From the NCBI GenBank assembly GCA_036389255.1, contig DASVQI010000024.1, forward strand, positions 558,001 to 622,000: a stretch of 64,000 nucleotides of DNA, given 5' to 3'. Below are positions 41,939 through 51,240 of this stretch, piece by piece. A program made the position numbers and the translations under genes. Below the pieces are notes generated by a model. That model saw only the letters and a program-made list of their open reading frames with translations, was not told the DNA's origin and made no database searches. Source of the stretch: JACVRN01 sp036389255. GTDB taxonomy: Bacteria; Acidobacteriota; Blastocatellia; Pyrinomonadales; Pyrinomonadaceae. The first letter of the stretch is position 1. Every line of letters starts with the position of its first letter.

Positions 41939-43516
41939 TTGAAACGAAAGCTCATATTACCGGCGGCACTTCTGGCGCTGCTCATGTTTGTTCCGCTCGC
42001 GGCGCAGAACAAGAGGGACGTCGCGGACATCTCTTTCTCTCCGGGAATCTATCGCGTCGGAGAGCGCCTGACGTACAACGTCTCTTTCTCCAGCTTTATC
42101 AACGCCGCTCACATAGAGCTGTTCATAGCGAACGGCGGGACGCTCTTTGACCGGCCGGGGTTGGAGATTCGCGCGCACATAGAGACTACAGAGGTCGTCA
42201 ACGTGGCGCTCTACAGCATCAACAACGACTACACGACCTTTATAGACCCTGCCACTGGAATCCCCTTTCGCTCTACGCAGGTGATACGCGAAGGCGGCAC
42301 GACCAGCGACAGCACCAGCGAGTACAACGTGCCTCTTGGGGCTGAGGCTATTCCAGACAAGCTGCGCATGGGCGAGTTTCCCGGCAGGTTCGATTTCCTC
42401 TCGGTCATCTATCGCCTGCGTGCCATGCCGCTCTCTCCGCGCTCGACCTACTACTTCAACATCGTCTACGACCAGATAGAGTACAAGGCGCAACTGAAGG
42501 TCGTAGGGCAGGAGATTATCAGAACCAAAGTCGGCTCATTCAACACCATCATTGCGGATGTCCGCACGAGCGCCGACACCAAGTTCAACGACTACAAGCT
42601 TCGCGTCTACTTCAGCGACGACGAGCGTCACGTGCCCGTGCTGTTAACCGCGCGTCACAAGGCCGGAGAGATACGAGCCGAACTGGTAGGCTCTCAACTG
42701 CCCGAAACTGCGCCACAGCCGACACCTCCGACGACTACTTCGACGCCCATTAAACAGCCCACGCCTGTTACACGCGGGCCCGTGACGCGCCCGTCTCCGG
42801 TGCCGCCTTCTACTATGAATACAGGAGGCGGAGCGCCCCTCGCGGGGCTTCCTTTCGCGGTTGGCGAGCAGCTTAACTTCAACTTCTATCTAGGCAACAG
42901 CCCGCAGCCCGTCGGCACTGGCTCGTTTCAAGTCCGAGCGCGCTCAAGATATTTCGGGAAGGATGGATTGCTGCTCTCGTTTCGGGGACAGACCATGGGC
43001 GCGATTCAACGCCTCTTCACGGCTAACGACCAGATTAGCTCCTACGTTGACCCTAGCACGCTCATACCCTTTCGCACGGAGCTGAATCTTCAGGAAGGAA
43101 AACGCCGCACAAACGAGGCGCTGACGTTTGATCAGGAGCGCGGCTTCGCATCCATTGTGGACAAGGGCACAAGGATAGAGATTCCCGTGGGGACACATGA
43201 CCTCATCTCTGTCTTTTACGCCCTGCGCTCGTTTAACCTGACGCCGCCTCGCCGCACAGCCGTCTCGCTACTGGTCAACAATCGCCCGCTCACGCTCTTC
43301 ATCACGGCCCTCAAGCGCGAAACCATAGAGCTTGGCGCACAGAAAGTCCCGGCCATACAGCTTTCGCTGACGACCGACGAGCCGCAGAACGACCGCTTCG
43401 GCCTGCGCCTGTGGGTTTCGGACGACCGCCGACGGCTGCCGCTCCGCATCACCGCCAGCACAAAGATTGGCGCTATCCGCGCAGACCTTGCCATCATGCC
43501 CGTAGCTCAACAATAG
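41939..43516 (+). CDS. Secreted protein with two DUF3108 domains
   Basis: A 525-residue exported protein with a signal peptide (1-22, ending LAAQN; TTG start with AGAGGA ten bases upstream). Two related beta-rich domains (about 30-245 and 305-520) repeat the pattern FxxGERLTYNVSF, YTTFIDPATGIPF and RVYFSDDERHVPV, which I read as DUF3108. A proline/threonine-rich linker (about 255-295; TPPTTTSTPIKQPTP) joins them. Function unknown; the pattern resembles outer-membrane or periplasmic lipid-binding proteins. Confidence 0.75.
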   Translation: MKRKLILPAALLALLMFVPLAAQNKRDVADISFSPGIYRVGERLTYNVSFSSFINAAHIELFIANGGTLFDRPGLEIRAHIETTEVVNVALYSINNDYTTFIDPATGIPFRSTQVIREGGTTSDSTSEYNVPLGAEAIPDKLRMGEFPGRFDFLSVIYRLRAMPLSPRSTYYFNIVYDQIEYKAQLKVVGQEIIRTKVGSFNTIIADVRTSADTKFNDYKLRVYFSDDERHVPVLLTARHKAGEIRAELVGSQLPETAPQPTPPTTTSTPIKQPTPVTRGPVTRPSPVPPSTMNTGGGAPLAGLPFAVGEQLNFNFYLGNSPQPVGTGSFQVRARSRYFGKDGLLLSFRGQTMGAIQRLFTANDQISSYVDPSTLIPFRTELNLQEGKRRTNEALTFDQERGFASIVDKGTRIEIPVGTHDLISVFYALRSFNLTPPRRTAVSLLVNNRPLTLFITALKRETIELGAQKVPAIQLSLTTDEPQNDRFGLRLWVSDDRRRLPLRITASTKIGAIRADLAIMPVAQQ

Positions 43517-43587
43517 GTAGTCCCAAGCCGGAAGAGCCTGTTCTTTGACTGGAATTTTGGGCTGGAGCAGGAAAAGCAGGTATATGA

Positions 43588-43618
43588 AATTGAAATCTAA
43601 TTTCAATTAGCCTATAAT
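43588..43618 (+). promoter_or_regulatory. feo promoter with palindromic metalloregulator-type operator
   Basis: TTGAAA (43590-43595), 17 bases, then TATAAT (43613-43618) is a near-ideal sigma-70 promoter. A 9-3-9 palindrome AATTGAAAT-CTA-ATTTCAATT (43588-43608) covers the -35 box. The size and AT-rich symmetry suggest a Fur- or DtxR-type repressor site, though it is not a canonical Fur box. It lies 135 bases before feoA. Confidence 0.65.
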
Positions 43619-43752
43619 CCGTTTGTAAATATGGAGAGGCTGTTCTTCAGGCTCCTCTCGTGCCGGAACGTTATCTTTCAAGCACTATAATCTTTTGACC
43701 CGAACGGAAATTCAGAGCCATGTTTAGAGCAATACAGACCGGCGTGGAAGCC

Positions 43753-43986
43753 ATGAGTTCTTCCCTTGCCAACCTGCCGATTGGCGCTCATGCGCGTGTC
43801 ATAGCCGTGAACGGGACGGGCGCGGTCGCGCGCAGGCTGATGGAGATGGGCGTTGTGCCGGGAGCGCAGGTGCGCGTCATAAAGACCGCCCCTCTGGGCG
43901 ACCCGATTGAGGTTCGCGTGCGCGGTTATCATCTGGCGCTTCGCCGCACGGAGGCGCAGACGATAACGGTCATGGCCGGCAAGTAA
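43753..43986 (+). CDS. feoA: Ferrous iron transport protein A (FeoA)
   Basis: A 77-residue SH3-like small protein. The ATG at 43753 is chosen because it gives the family length and has GGAAG upstream; an ATG at 43720 adds 11 residues. LANLPIGAHARV, RRLMEMGVVPG and GDPIEVRVRGY are FeoA landmarks. It regulates or helps assemble the FeoB channel at the cytoplasmic side. feoB starts 93 bases later. Confidence 0.92.
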   Translation: MSSSLANLPIGAHARVIAVNGTGAVARRLMEMGVVPGAQVRVIKTAPLGDPIEVRVRGYHLALRRTEAQTITVMAGK

Positions 43987-44079
43987 TCTTTCTCAGAGAA
44001 AGTGAGCGCGCCCGGCTTCGGTCGGCGCAAATCCCCTTAACTTTTGGCGCGCGTCTCTATTTCATATTCACCCTAAGTA

Positions 44080-46266
44080 ATGAGCACCACCCTTGAGTCC
44101 CCTTCGCTTCAGACGAGCGCTGAAACTTCACCGAAGCCAGCGCGTCCTCTCGTAGTAGCGCTCGCGGGTAATCCCAACGCAGGCAAGACCACACTCTTCA
44201 ACGCGCTGACGGGCCTTCGTCAGAAGGTGGCCAACTATCCGGGCGTGACCGTGGAGCGCAAGGAAGGGGTCTGGCAACTGGCTGAGGGAGCGCCGCCCGC
44301 GCGTCTGATTGACCTGCCGGGGCTCTACAGTCTGGACGCGGCCTCCATTGACGAGCAGATTGCGCGCGACGTGATAACGGGGCGCATCACCGGCTTGCCC
44401 GCGCCGGATGTGATAGTCGCCGTAGTAGACGCCACCAACCTTGAGCGCAATCTTTATCTGGTAACTCAGCTTCTGGAATACGGTCGCCCTATGGTCGTGG
44501 CGCTGACTATGTACGACCTTGCGGAGCGGCGCGGGCTGAAGGTTGACATGGAGCGGCTGGCGGAGGCGCTGTGTGTAGAGGTCGTGCCGGTGACGGCAAA
44601 GCAGAAGCGCGGGCTGGAAGAGTTGCGGCGCGCGATACTGGCCGCCAGCGCTCGCAAGGGGCTGGTCGCGGGCTGGTGTCTTTCTGAGCAGGCCGAGCGA
44701 GAGTTGGCCGCGCTCGTTCAACCGGCTGGCGAATCATCCGACAGGCACGCCGCGCTCAGGGAGCTTTACGGCGACGAGTTGCCGGAGGACGAGAAGCGGC
44801 GAGATGCCATCAGTCGCGCCAGAGAGCGGCTGGCCGAGACGGACGGAAATTGGTGGCAGGAGCCTCTGCTCGCTCGCTACGACTGGATTGAGCGCGTTTC
44901 GCGTGAAGCGAAGAACGATGGGCACGACCCGCACGCGCCTACAACGACCGAGCGCATAGACCGCGTGCTGACTCACAGGCTCTTCGGCCCGTTGATTCTA
45001 ATCTTCGTCATGCTCCTAATCTTTCAGGCAATCTTCTCGTGGGCGTCGCTGCCTATGGACTTGATTGACAAGGGATTCGGGGCGCTGGGAGACGCTGCGC
45101 GCTCCGGGCTGCCCGAAGGTCTTTTCACAGACCTGCTGGTGGACGGTGTGATAGCGGGCGTAGGCGGCGTGCTGGTCTTTCTGCCGCAGATTCTGCTGCT
45201 CTTCTTCTTCATAGCCATACTCGAAGACACGGGCTACATGGCTCGCGCGGCCTTCATCATGGACAGGCTGATGCGCGGCGTGGGGCTGCACGGCAAGGCG
45301 TTCATGCCGCTTCTTTCGAGCTTCGCCTGTGCCATTCCGGGCATCATGGCGACGCGCACGATTGAGAATCCGAAAGACCGTATAGCCACCATCATGATTG
45401 CGCCGTTTATGAGCTGTTCGGCGCGGCTTCCCGTCTACACGCTGATGATTGCGGCCTTCTTCTCCACGCAGAAGGTCTTGGGTTTTGTGTCCGTCGGCGC
45501 GTTGATGATTCTGGCGATGTATTTTCTGGGCATAGCCGTGGCCATCTGCGTCGCGTGGATAGCCAAGCGAACCATCCTGAAATCGCCGCCTCCGCCGCTC
45601 GTGCTGGAGATGCCTCCCTATCGCGTGCCCAATTTTCTGACCATCTTTCAGACCATCTGGTCGCGCGCATGGCTCTTCGTGCGGCGCGCAGGCACGGTCA
45701 TTCTGGCTATCTCGATAATCCTCTGGGCGCTGGCGACCTTCCCGCGCACGGAAGTTAAGGGCGGCAGTGACGCGGCTCCGGTCGAGACGGCCCGGAGCCA
45801 GCAGAGCCCGGACGCTATAGATGAAGGCGCTGTTCAGGAGGGCGAGCAGTTACGCAACAGCTTTGCCGGAAGGCTGGGGCGGCTGATAGAGCCTGTGATT
45901 GCGCCGCTAGGCTTTGACTGGAAGATGGGAATCGCGCTCATCTCATCATTCGCCGCGCGCGAGACGGTTGTTTCCACGCTCAGTATTATCTACAACGTCG
46001 GCTCGGACGAGAACGAATCTTCGCTGATAGAGGCCGTGCGCAATGCCAAAAGGCCGGACGGCTCTCCGGCGTGGACGCCGCTTGTGGCCGTCTCTATGAT
46101 GGTCTTCTTCGTGCTGGCGCTTCAGTGCATGTCAACGGTAGCAATCGTGCGACGCGAGACGAACTCGTGGCGATGGCCGCTCTTCATGGTAGGCTACATG
46201 CTGGCGCTTGCCTATCTTGCATCATTCATAACCTTTCAGGGCGGTCGCCTGTTGGGCTTCACTTAA
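44080..46266 (+). CDS. feoB: Ferrous iron transporter B (FeoB)
   Basis: A 728-residue polytopic membrane protein with an N-terminal G domain. G motifs are visible: GNPNAGKTTLFNALT (G1), DLPGLYSL (G3) and a G4-like TMYDL. The C-terminal gate region contains LLSSFACAIPGIMATRT, the known gate motif, and CSARLPVYTL. FeoB imports Fe(II) using GTP. It is followed within 11 bases by a small Cys-rich membrane protein. Confidence 0.97.
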   Translation: MSTTLESPSLQTSAETSPKPARPLVVALAGNPNAGKTTLFNALTGLRQKVANYPGVTVERKEGVWQLAEGAPPARLIDLPGLYSLDAASIDEQIARDVITGRITGLPAPDVIVAVVDATNLERNLYLVTQLLEYGRPMVVALTMYDLAERRGLKVDMERLAEALCVEVVPVTAKQKRGLEELRRAILAASARKGLVAGWCLSEQAERELAALVQPAGESSDRHAALRELYGDELPEDEKRRDAISRARERLAETDGNWWQEPLLARYDWIERVSREAKNDGHDPHAPTTTERIDRVLTHRLFGPLILIFVMLLIFQAIFSWASLPMDLIDKGFGALGDAARSGLPEGLFTDLLVDGVIAGVGGVLVFLPQILLLFFFIAILEDTGYMARAAFIMDRLMRGVGLHGKAFMPLLSSFACAIPGIMATRTIENPKDRIATIMIAPFMSCSARLPVYTLMIAAFFSTQKVLGFVSVGALMILAMYFLGIAVAICVAWIAKRTILKSPPPPLVLEMPPYRVPNFLTIFQTIWSRAWLFVRRAGTVILAISIILWALATFPRTEVKGGSDAAPVETARSQQSPDAIDEGAVQEGEQLRNSFAGRLGRLIEPVIAPLGFDWKMGIALISSFAARETVVSTLSIIYNVGSDENESSLIEAVRNAKRPDGSPAWTPLVAVSMMVFFVLALQCMSTVAIVRRETNSWRWPLFMVGYMLALAYLASFITFQGGRLLGFT

Positions 46267-46277
46267 AAGATTCGGCT

Positions 46278-46487
46278 ATGCTCGACTGGCAGACAATCCT
46301 CGTAGCACTCCTGATAATCGCCGCGTCCCTTTACGCGAGCGGGCGGGCGCTTTCCCGCCTGCGCTCATTTCGCACCGGCAGGCGCAACTCATCGGCCTGT
46401 GAAGCTGGCTGCGGCTGTAGCGGCGCGGGCAAAGCGGCAGTAGAGCAGAAGCCGCTCACGTCTATCAATCGCGCTCCCTCTTCTTAA
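46278..46487 (+). CDS. FeoB-associated Cys-rich membrane protein
   Basis: A 69-residue protein with one transmembrane helix (about 5-25) and a cytoplasmic CEAGCGC motif (three Cys). Small proteins of this type follow feoB in many bacteria and are thought to help deliver or sense iron, although the role is not fixed. It starts 11 bases after the feoB stop. Its end overlaps the convergent cyclase gene by four bases. Confidence 0.8.
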   Translation: MLDWQTILVALLIIAASLYASGRALSRLRSFRTGRRNSSACEAGCGCSGAGKAAVEQKPLTSINRAPSS

Positions 46488-48109
46488 ATCACTTTATCGG
46501 CCGTGTCCTCTTCCCTGTCTTCGTCGTAACCAACGCTGTAGACGGTGACCGGGTCGTCTATGTGCTTGACCTGAACTGTCCAGGGCTCGCTCAGGGGAAA
46601 CTTGCCGCTCAGTTCTTCAGCCGCCGCCTGTGTGACTAGAATCTGGCCGGGCTTGGCTATGCCTTCTATGCGCGAGGCAACGTTGACCGTGTCGCCTATG
46701 GCCGTGTACTCAAGGCGCTGCTCCGCGCCTATGCAGCCGACCGTGGCCTCGCCCGTGTTGATGCCTATGCCGAGCATGACGTTCGGCAACTGCTTGGCGG
46801 TCAACTGCGTGTTGACGGCCTTGATGCGCTTCTGCATCCCTATGGCGGCGGCCACTGCGTCCACGGCGTCCGTGTCGCCTTTGACCGGAGCGCCGAAAAG
46901 CGCCATCAGCCCGTCGCCCAAATATTTGTTGAGCGTGCCGTGATGCTTGAAAATCTCAGCGGCCATCTCTGTGAAGAGAATGTTCAGCAGGTCAACTATA
47001 GTTTCAGGCCGTGCTTTATGCGCCAGCTTGGCGAAGCCGCGCACGTCGCAGAAGAGCACCGAGACGCGGCGATTCGTTCCGCCCAACTGAAATTTCTGAG
47101 GGTTCTCTACAAGCTCGTTGATGATGTGCTCGGGCATGAAGCGGGCGAAGGCGGCGCGGGCGCTCTCTTCGCGGCGCTGGCGCTCGTGCGCGTTGGCGGC
47201 TTCTATGGCTGTGGCAGCCTGCGCGGCTACAGCCGCCAGAAGCTGCGTGTCCACTTCATTGAAGGTTTCCAGCACGTCGCGGCGGTCTATGTAGAGCGCT
47301 CCGTGTACGGCCTCGCGTCCCACGAGCGGCGCACAGGCCAGAGAGCGTATGCCCTGCATGACTGCGCTCTGGCTGACGTTGAGGTCTGCGTCGTGCCTCA
47401 CATCATGAGAAGAGAGCAGGACGCGCTTCTCCATGGCCGTGCGTACGGCAGTGCGGCTAATGGTGCTCTCCTGTACATGCCCCTCGCCGGATTTGCGAAA
47501 GCGAAGGCTCACGGGCTTTGGGTCGCCGCAGGGGTCTGCTATGAGCGCCGCGCAGCAGTCTGCGGGGATGGAGTTCATGACCACTTCCGTCGCGTAATCT
47601 AGAATCGCGCCCGTGTCGAAGACGGTTGCGAGCGCCGCGCTCATCTCGCATAGCTGCGCCAGAATCTCGGCCTTGCGGCGAAGCTCCTTAAGCTCAGCCT
47701 CCTTTGTCTGGCCGGAATTGAAGGTGGTCGTCAGAAGCTGTGAGACGCTGGGCGTTGCCGGAATCATCGTAGTGCCCATGGAGAGCGGCTCGTCTATGTA
47801 ACGAAGCGGCGCGTCCTCCTTCCACATGACTTCAAAGACCGAGTTGATAATCTTTATGCGCTCGCCCGTGCAGAGCGCGTGCGGGACGTTTGTCACCTGC
47901 CGCTCGTTGACCAGCACAAGATTGCCTTGGCTCACATTCCAAAGCTCGGCCTGCTCGCGCGAGACGGCTCGAATCTCCGCGTGGCGGCGAGAGACGCGCA
48001 GGTCGTCCAGCCGTATGTTGTTGTCCTGCGCGCGGCCGATTGTGAGGCGAGCGCCTTCCGGCAACTCCCACTGTCTCTTCAGCCCTTCAAGCTCCTGAAT
48101 GATGAACAT
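46484..48109 (-). CDS. Class III adenylate/guanylate cyclase with FHA and GAF domains
   Basis: A 541-residue signalling protein. An N-terminal FHA domain (about 1-95; IGRAQDNNIRLDDLRVSRRHAEI) reads phosphothreonine. A GAF domain (about 165-310) may bind a ligand, and the C-terminal cyclase domain (about 335-520) has metal Asp in LFCDVRGF and KYLGDGLMALFG, and the transition-state Asn/Arg in IGDTVNVASRIE. No membrane segment. It probably makes cAMP; the conserved Lys in NKYLGDG favours ATP over GTP. The window also has a Crp-like regulator at 17.7 kb, whose ligand is unknown. Confidence 0.92.
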   Translation of the reverse strand: MFIIQELEGLKRQWELPEGARLTIGRAQDNNIRLDDLRVSRRHAEIRAVSREQAELWNVSQGNLVLVNERQVTNVPHALCTGERIKIINSVFEVMWKEDAPLRYIDEPLSMGTTMIPATPSVSQLLTTTFNSGQTKEAELKELRRKAEILAQLCEMSAALATVFDTGAILDYATEVVMNSIPADCCAALIADPCGDPKPVSLRFRKSGEGHVQESTISRTAVRTAMEKRVLLSSHDVRHDADLNVSQSAVMQGIRSLACAPLVGREAVHGALYIDRRDVLETFNEVDTQLLAAVAAQAATAIEAANAHERQRREESARAAFARFMPEHIINELVENPQKFQLGGTNRRVSVLFCDVRGFAKLAHKARPETIVDLLNILFTEMAAEIFKHHGTLNKYLGDGLMALFGAPVKGDTDAVDAVAAAIGMQKRIKAVNTQLTAKQLPNVMLGIGINTGEATVGCIGAEQRLEYTAIGDTVNVASRIEGIAKPGQILVTQAAAEELSGKFPLSEPWTVQVKHIDDPVTVYSVGYDEDREEDTADKVI

Positions 48110-48184
48110 ATCGCCTATTTTAACCCAGCAACCGCAAAACTAACACAGAAGAGGGCTCAGGCAACCGATTCATGCCCGGCTACA

Positions 48185-48224
48185 AAAGCAGAAAGCCTCC
48201 GCTTGCACGGAGGCTTTCTGCTTT
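48185..48224. terminator. Strong terminator hairpin
   Basis: A 17-bp perfect stem (48185-48201 with 48208-48224), six-base loop. The outer pairs are AAAGCAG/CTGCTTT. It lies after the secreted protein gene at 48261 on the minus strand. Confidence 0.8.
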
Positions 48225-48260
48225 GAAACAGGCGAGATTGTAAAGGCTAGGGTTTGCTCT

Positions 48261-49124
48261 TTACTTGCCTGTGTTGACGTACTGTATGCACTGTCCCTGA
48301 TTCTTGAAGCCTGTGCCGTCGGCTCTCTTGAATGAGTTCCAGCTACCGGCCTTGCAGTCGTCCTTGGTCGCGGCAACCTTGTAGGGCTCGAAGTCATAGG
48401 TGACGCAGGTATCGCTATAGCCCAGCGTAAGGTTATCCACGTTGGCAATCAGGCCGGGATTTCCGCCGCCCTGATTGACGCCGAATCCGCCGAGGATGGT
48501 CGCTTCCGGGTTAGCCGCCACTATCTGGCTCCAAGTAGCGTAGCAACTGAAGGCGCAGACGCCGGGGATGTCTTTGGTTGACCACCACGTGGCTGTACCG
48601 CCTGCGAAGGCATCCCAGTTCTGCCACTGTCCGGGGATGACTGCGCCCTGATTAGTGTTGTAAACCGGCTCGAAGACGAGCGTGGTGAAGCCACCGGTAA
48701 CGTTCGGGCCGTTGATGTCTACCTCAAGGTTGAGGGCCGGGGCCTGAACGGGATTAGCTGTCGAGCTGGCATCACGATAGGTAGAGTAGCTGATGGCGTT
48801 GATGCTGCTGAGCGTTGTTCCGATGTGGTCGTAGTTGAAGAGATATACCTTGTCGTTACTGCCGGGGGTCTTCAGGCTGAGGCTGCCGACGCCGGACGGC
48901 GGCGTGCCCGGGCCGGTCACGAACTCGCCCGTGCCGTTATCGCGTGTGTACAGAGCCCAGTGCGTTCCGGGGGCGGGCGCAGAGCCGTGCGGCAACCTGA
49001 CAACATCTTCATTGGTCACAACCGTCTTCTCACAGACGGCCGCGAAGCCAACTGTGGAGACTGTGAGTGCGAGGAGGACGAACGCTACTAGCGCGATGAA
49101 TTTAAACGAAGCAAAAGATTTCAT
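48261..49124 (-). CDS. Secreted protein with conserved C-terminal Cys motif
   Basis: A 287-residue exported protein with a signal peptide (1-29, ending GFAA). The middle region is beta-rich and similar to concanavalin-type sandwiches (YLFNYDHIGTTLSSINAISYSTY). The last 40 residues contain DDCKAGSWNSFK and FKNQGQCIQYV, a short motif shared by many otherwise different secreted proteins of soil bacteria. Function unknown. The C-terminal motif may be a sorting or binding module. Confidence 0.7.
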   Translation of the reverse strand: MKSFASFKFIALVAFVLLALTVSTVGFAAVCEKTVVTNEDVVRLPHGSAPAPGTHWALYTRDNGTGEFVTGPGTPPSGVGSLSLKTPGSNDKVYLFNYDHIGTTLSSINAISYSTYRDASSTANPVQAPALNLEVDINGPNVTGGFTTLVFEPVYNTNQGAVIPGQWQNWDAFAGGTATWWSTKDIPGVCAFSCYATWSQIVAANPEATILGGFGVNQGGGNPGLIANVDNLTLGYSDTCVTYDFEPYKVAATKDDCKAGSWNSFKRADGTGFKNQGQCIQYVNTGK

Positions 49125-49590
49125 ACTTTCTTTTTCCTTTCAATGATGGGGGCAAGATAATCACATCCTGCGGTTTCCGTTGAGCAAAACAGCGAGCCGG
49201 ACAGCCATCTGGCCGACCTCTCATAGCTCGCTTGAACAGTACCTGATTGCTCCAGCGTTAGCTGGCGAACAACCATGCCGCACGTATCATGGCTAATTGA
49301 GTTACCTCTGCTCTACGAGGCAAAGACATTGCGATAACAAGTGGTGGCTAAAAAGTGGCACTACGATGATGTAATACGGGTGATGGGCGGAATCGCGGCT
49401 AGATGTTGCGGGCCAAATTCAACCTACTTACCTGTTTATTCCAACACCCATACAGACCAACAGCCAGAGTCTGGGCAAAACATGGCGGCCGTTAGCAAGT
49501 ATGCTGTAAAACGTAAAGCGCACTTTAATGCACGAGGCTGTGACTGTCAAGCCAGCCAGCACAAACAGTGGCGTCATAAGTCGAGAACTC
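49125..49590. other. Intergenic region with two hairpins in a possible leader
   Basis: On the minus strand, upstream of the secreted protein gene, AGCGAGC/GCTCGCT (outer stem 49191-49232, 7 bp) encloses a smaller GGCCAGATGGCT-type hairpin, and CCAGC-GTTA-GCTGG (49252-49265) lies just before it. Together they could be a structured leader. I do not recognise a known riboswitch class. No gene found. Confidence 0.35.
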
Positions 49591-51153
49591 TCAAGAGCTT
49601 TCGGCATACAGGCGGGCGAGTTCTCGTTTGAGGAGCTTCCCCGTCGGGCCTTTCGGAATATCTTTGACGAAGCGCACGACTTTGGGGCATTTGTAATCGG
49701 CCAGCCGCTCGCGGCAGAAGCTTATGACATCTTCTCCGGTCACACCTTCGGCTCCCTCTTTGAGAATCACGAAGGCCGCCACCTCTTCTCCGTACAGAGT
49801 GTCGGGGATGCCTATGGTGGCTGCGGCAGCTATAGACGGGTGCTGGTATAGAACCTCGTCAATCTCGCGCGGGTAGATGTTCTCGCCCCCGCGTATAATC
49901 ATGTCGGTCTTGCGGTCAACTATGTAGAAGAAGCCGTCCGAGTCTCTGTAGCCCACGTCGCCCGTGTGAAACCAGCCGTTGCGGAATGCCCGCCCGGTCG
50001 CTTCAGGGTTCTTGAAATAGCCCTTCAGGATATTCTCGCCGCGCAGGACTATCTCGCCCAGACTCCCGTCCGGCACTTCCCTGTCATCGTCATCCACCAC
50101 GCGCATCTCGTTGCCAATAGGCATGCCGCACGAGCCGGGCCGCCTGCGCTCGTCAGGCGGGTTGAAGGTCGAGCGGCAGGTGGACTCTGACAGACCGTAG
50201 CCTTCAATCACCAGACAGTTGAACCGCTCCTCGAACCTCTTCATGACTTCGGCGGGAACGGGCGCTGAGCCGCACATGGCGAAGCGTAGCTGCTCCGTGC
50301 GAAGCCCGTCAGGCACTCCCTCCGGATAGGTTTCAAGCAGCATGGAGAGCATAGTGGCTACGGAGCCGAAGGAGGTGATTTCGTAATCGGAGATGATTTT
50401 CCAGAAGCGAGAGGCGGAGAACTTCGGGCTCACGACGCTTGAGCCCCCGGCATAAAGCGGCGTCATGGTTGTGACCGAGACGGCGTTCATGTGAAAGAGC
50501 GGCATCATGGTCAACAGGCGGTCGCGCTCTGTGAATCCGAGCCACTCTGAAATCTGCCGAGCGTTCGCTATCAGGTTGCCGTGAGTTAAGAGACAGCCCT
50601 TGGGCTTTCCCGTCGTACCCGAAGTGTAGATGATAATCGCCTCATCATCTCGCCCGATTTCCACGGGCGGCAGAGGCGCATCATCAGCAAACTCAAGAGT
50701 AGCTTCGGCCTCGTCGTCAAATTCTATAAGGTGCTTCAGGTGCGGCAACTCCGCGCGAATCTCTTCGACTGCGGGGATAAACTCTTTGCTCGCCAGAAGC
50801 GCTTTGGCTTCGGAGTTGCCGACGACGAATGCCATCTCCTGCGACTTCAGAAGAGAGTTGACAGGCCCGGCGAGCGCGCCCAAAGTGAAGCATGCGAAGT
50901 AGGCTATGATGTACTCCGCAGAGTTCGGCATGAGCAGGCTGACCACGTCGCCCTTCCTTATGCCGCGATGCGTCAGCATCCGCGCCGCTCGCTCTACGGC
51001 TCGCTTAAACTCCGGGTAAGTGAAGCTTCGGCCATCTGCCTCTGAGAAGAGAAAGGGCTTGTCGGGCTGTGCGGCGGCGCGTATTTCAAGCAGCTCTCGC
51101 AGGTTTCCGGCTTCCCTGCCCTGTGCGTCTTCGCTCTGATTCATGGCGAGCAT
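49591..51153 (-). CDS. Class I adenylate-forming acyl-CoA ligase
   Basis: A 520-residue enzyme that activates a carboxylic acid with ATP and CoA. The P-loop-like motif is IIYTSGTTGKPKGCLLTH; EGYGLSE and WFHTGDVGYRDSDGFFYIVDR are the middle motifs; GPTGKLLKREL carries the C-terminal lysine. The sequence is closest to long-chain fatty acid or aromatic acid CoA ligases, but I cannot tell the substrate. No neighbour in the same direction suggests a pathway. Confidence 0.88.
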   Translation of the reverse strand: MLAMNQSEDAQGREAGNLRELLEIRAAAQPDKPFLFSEADGRSFTYPEFKRAVERAARMLTHRGIRKGDVVSLLMPNSAEYIIAYFACFTLGALAGPVNSLLKSQEMAFVVGNSEAKALLASKEFIPAVEEIRAELPHLKHLIEFDDEAEATLEFADDAPLPPVEIGRDDEAIIIYTSGTTGKPKGCLLTHGNLIANARQISEWLGFTERDRLLTMMPLFHMNAVSVTTMTPLYAGGSSVVSPKFSASRFWKIISDYEITSFGSVATMLSMLLETYPEGVPDGLRTEQLRFAMCGSAPVPAEVMKRFEERFNCLVIEGYGLSESTCRSTFNPPDERRRPGSCGMPIGNEMRVVDDDDREVPDGSLGEIVLRGENILKGYFKNPEATGRAFRNGWFHTGDVGYRDSDGFFYIVDRKTDMIIRGGENIYPREIDEVLYQHPSIAAAATIGIPDTLYGEEVAAFVILKEGAEGVTGEDVISFCRERLADYKCPKVVRFVKDIPKGPTGKLLKRELARLYAESS

Positions 51154-51187
51154 GATATATCACTTCAGCCCGCCCCTGCATCACAGG

Positions 51188-51240
51188 AAGAGATTGATTC
51201 ATTGATTCAACGGTTCATTGATTCAATGAATCAATCTCTT
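51188..51240. terminator. Inverted repeat overlapping VWA gene stop
   Basis: An 18-bp perfect inverted repeat (51188-51205 with 51223-51240), extendable by one pair, with a 17-base loop. The unit ATTGATTCA recurs inside it. The TGA stop of the VWA gene (51231-51233) lies in the right arm. Likely the terminator of that gene. Confidence 0.65.

Noticed and set aside
49252..49265. attC core near GTTAGCTGG
   Set aside because: The short hairpin lacks the second core and the inner halves of an attC site.
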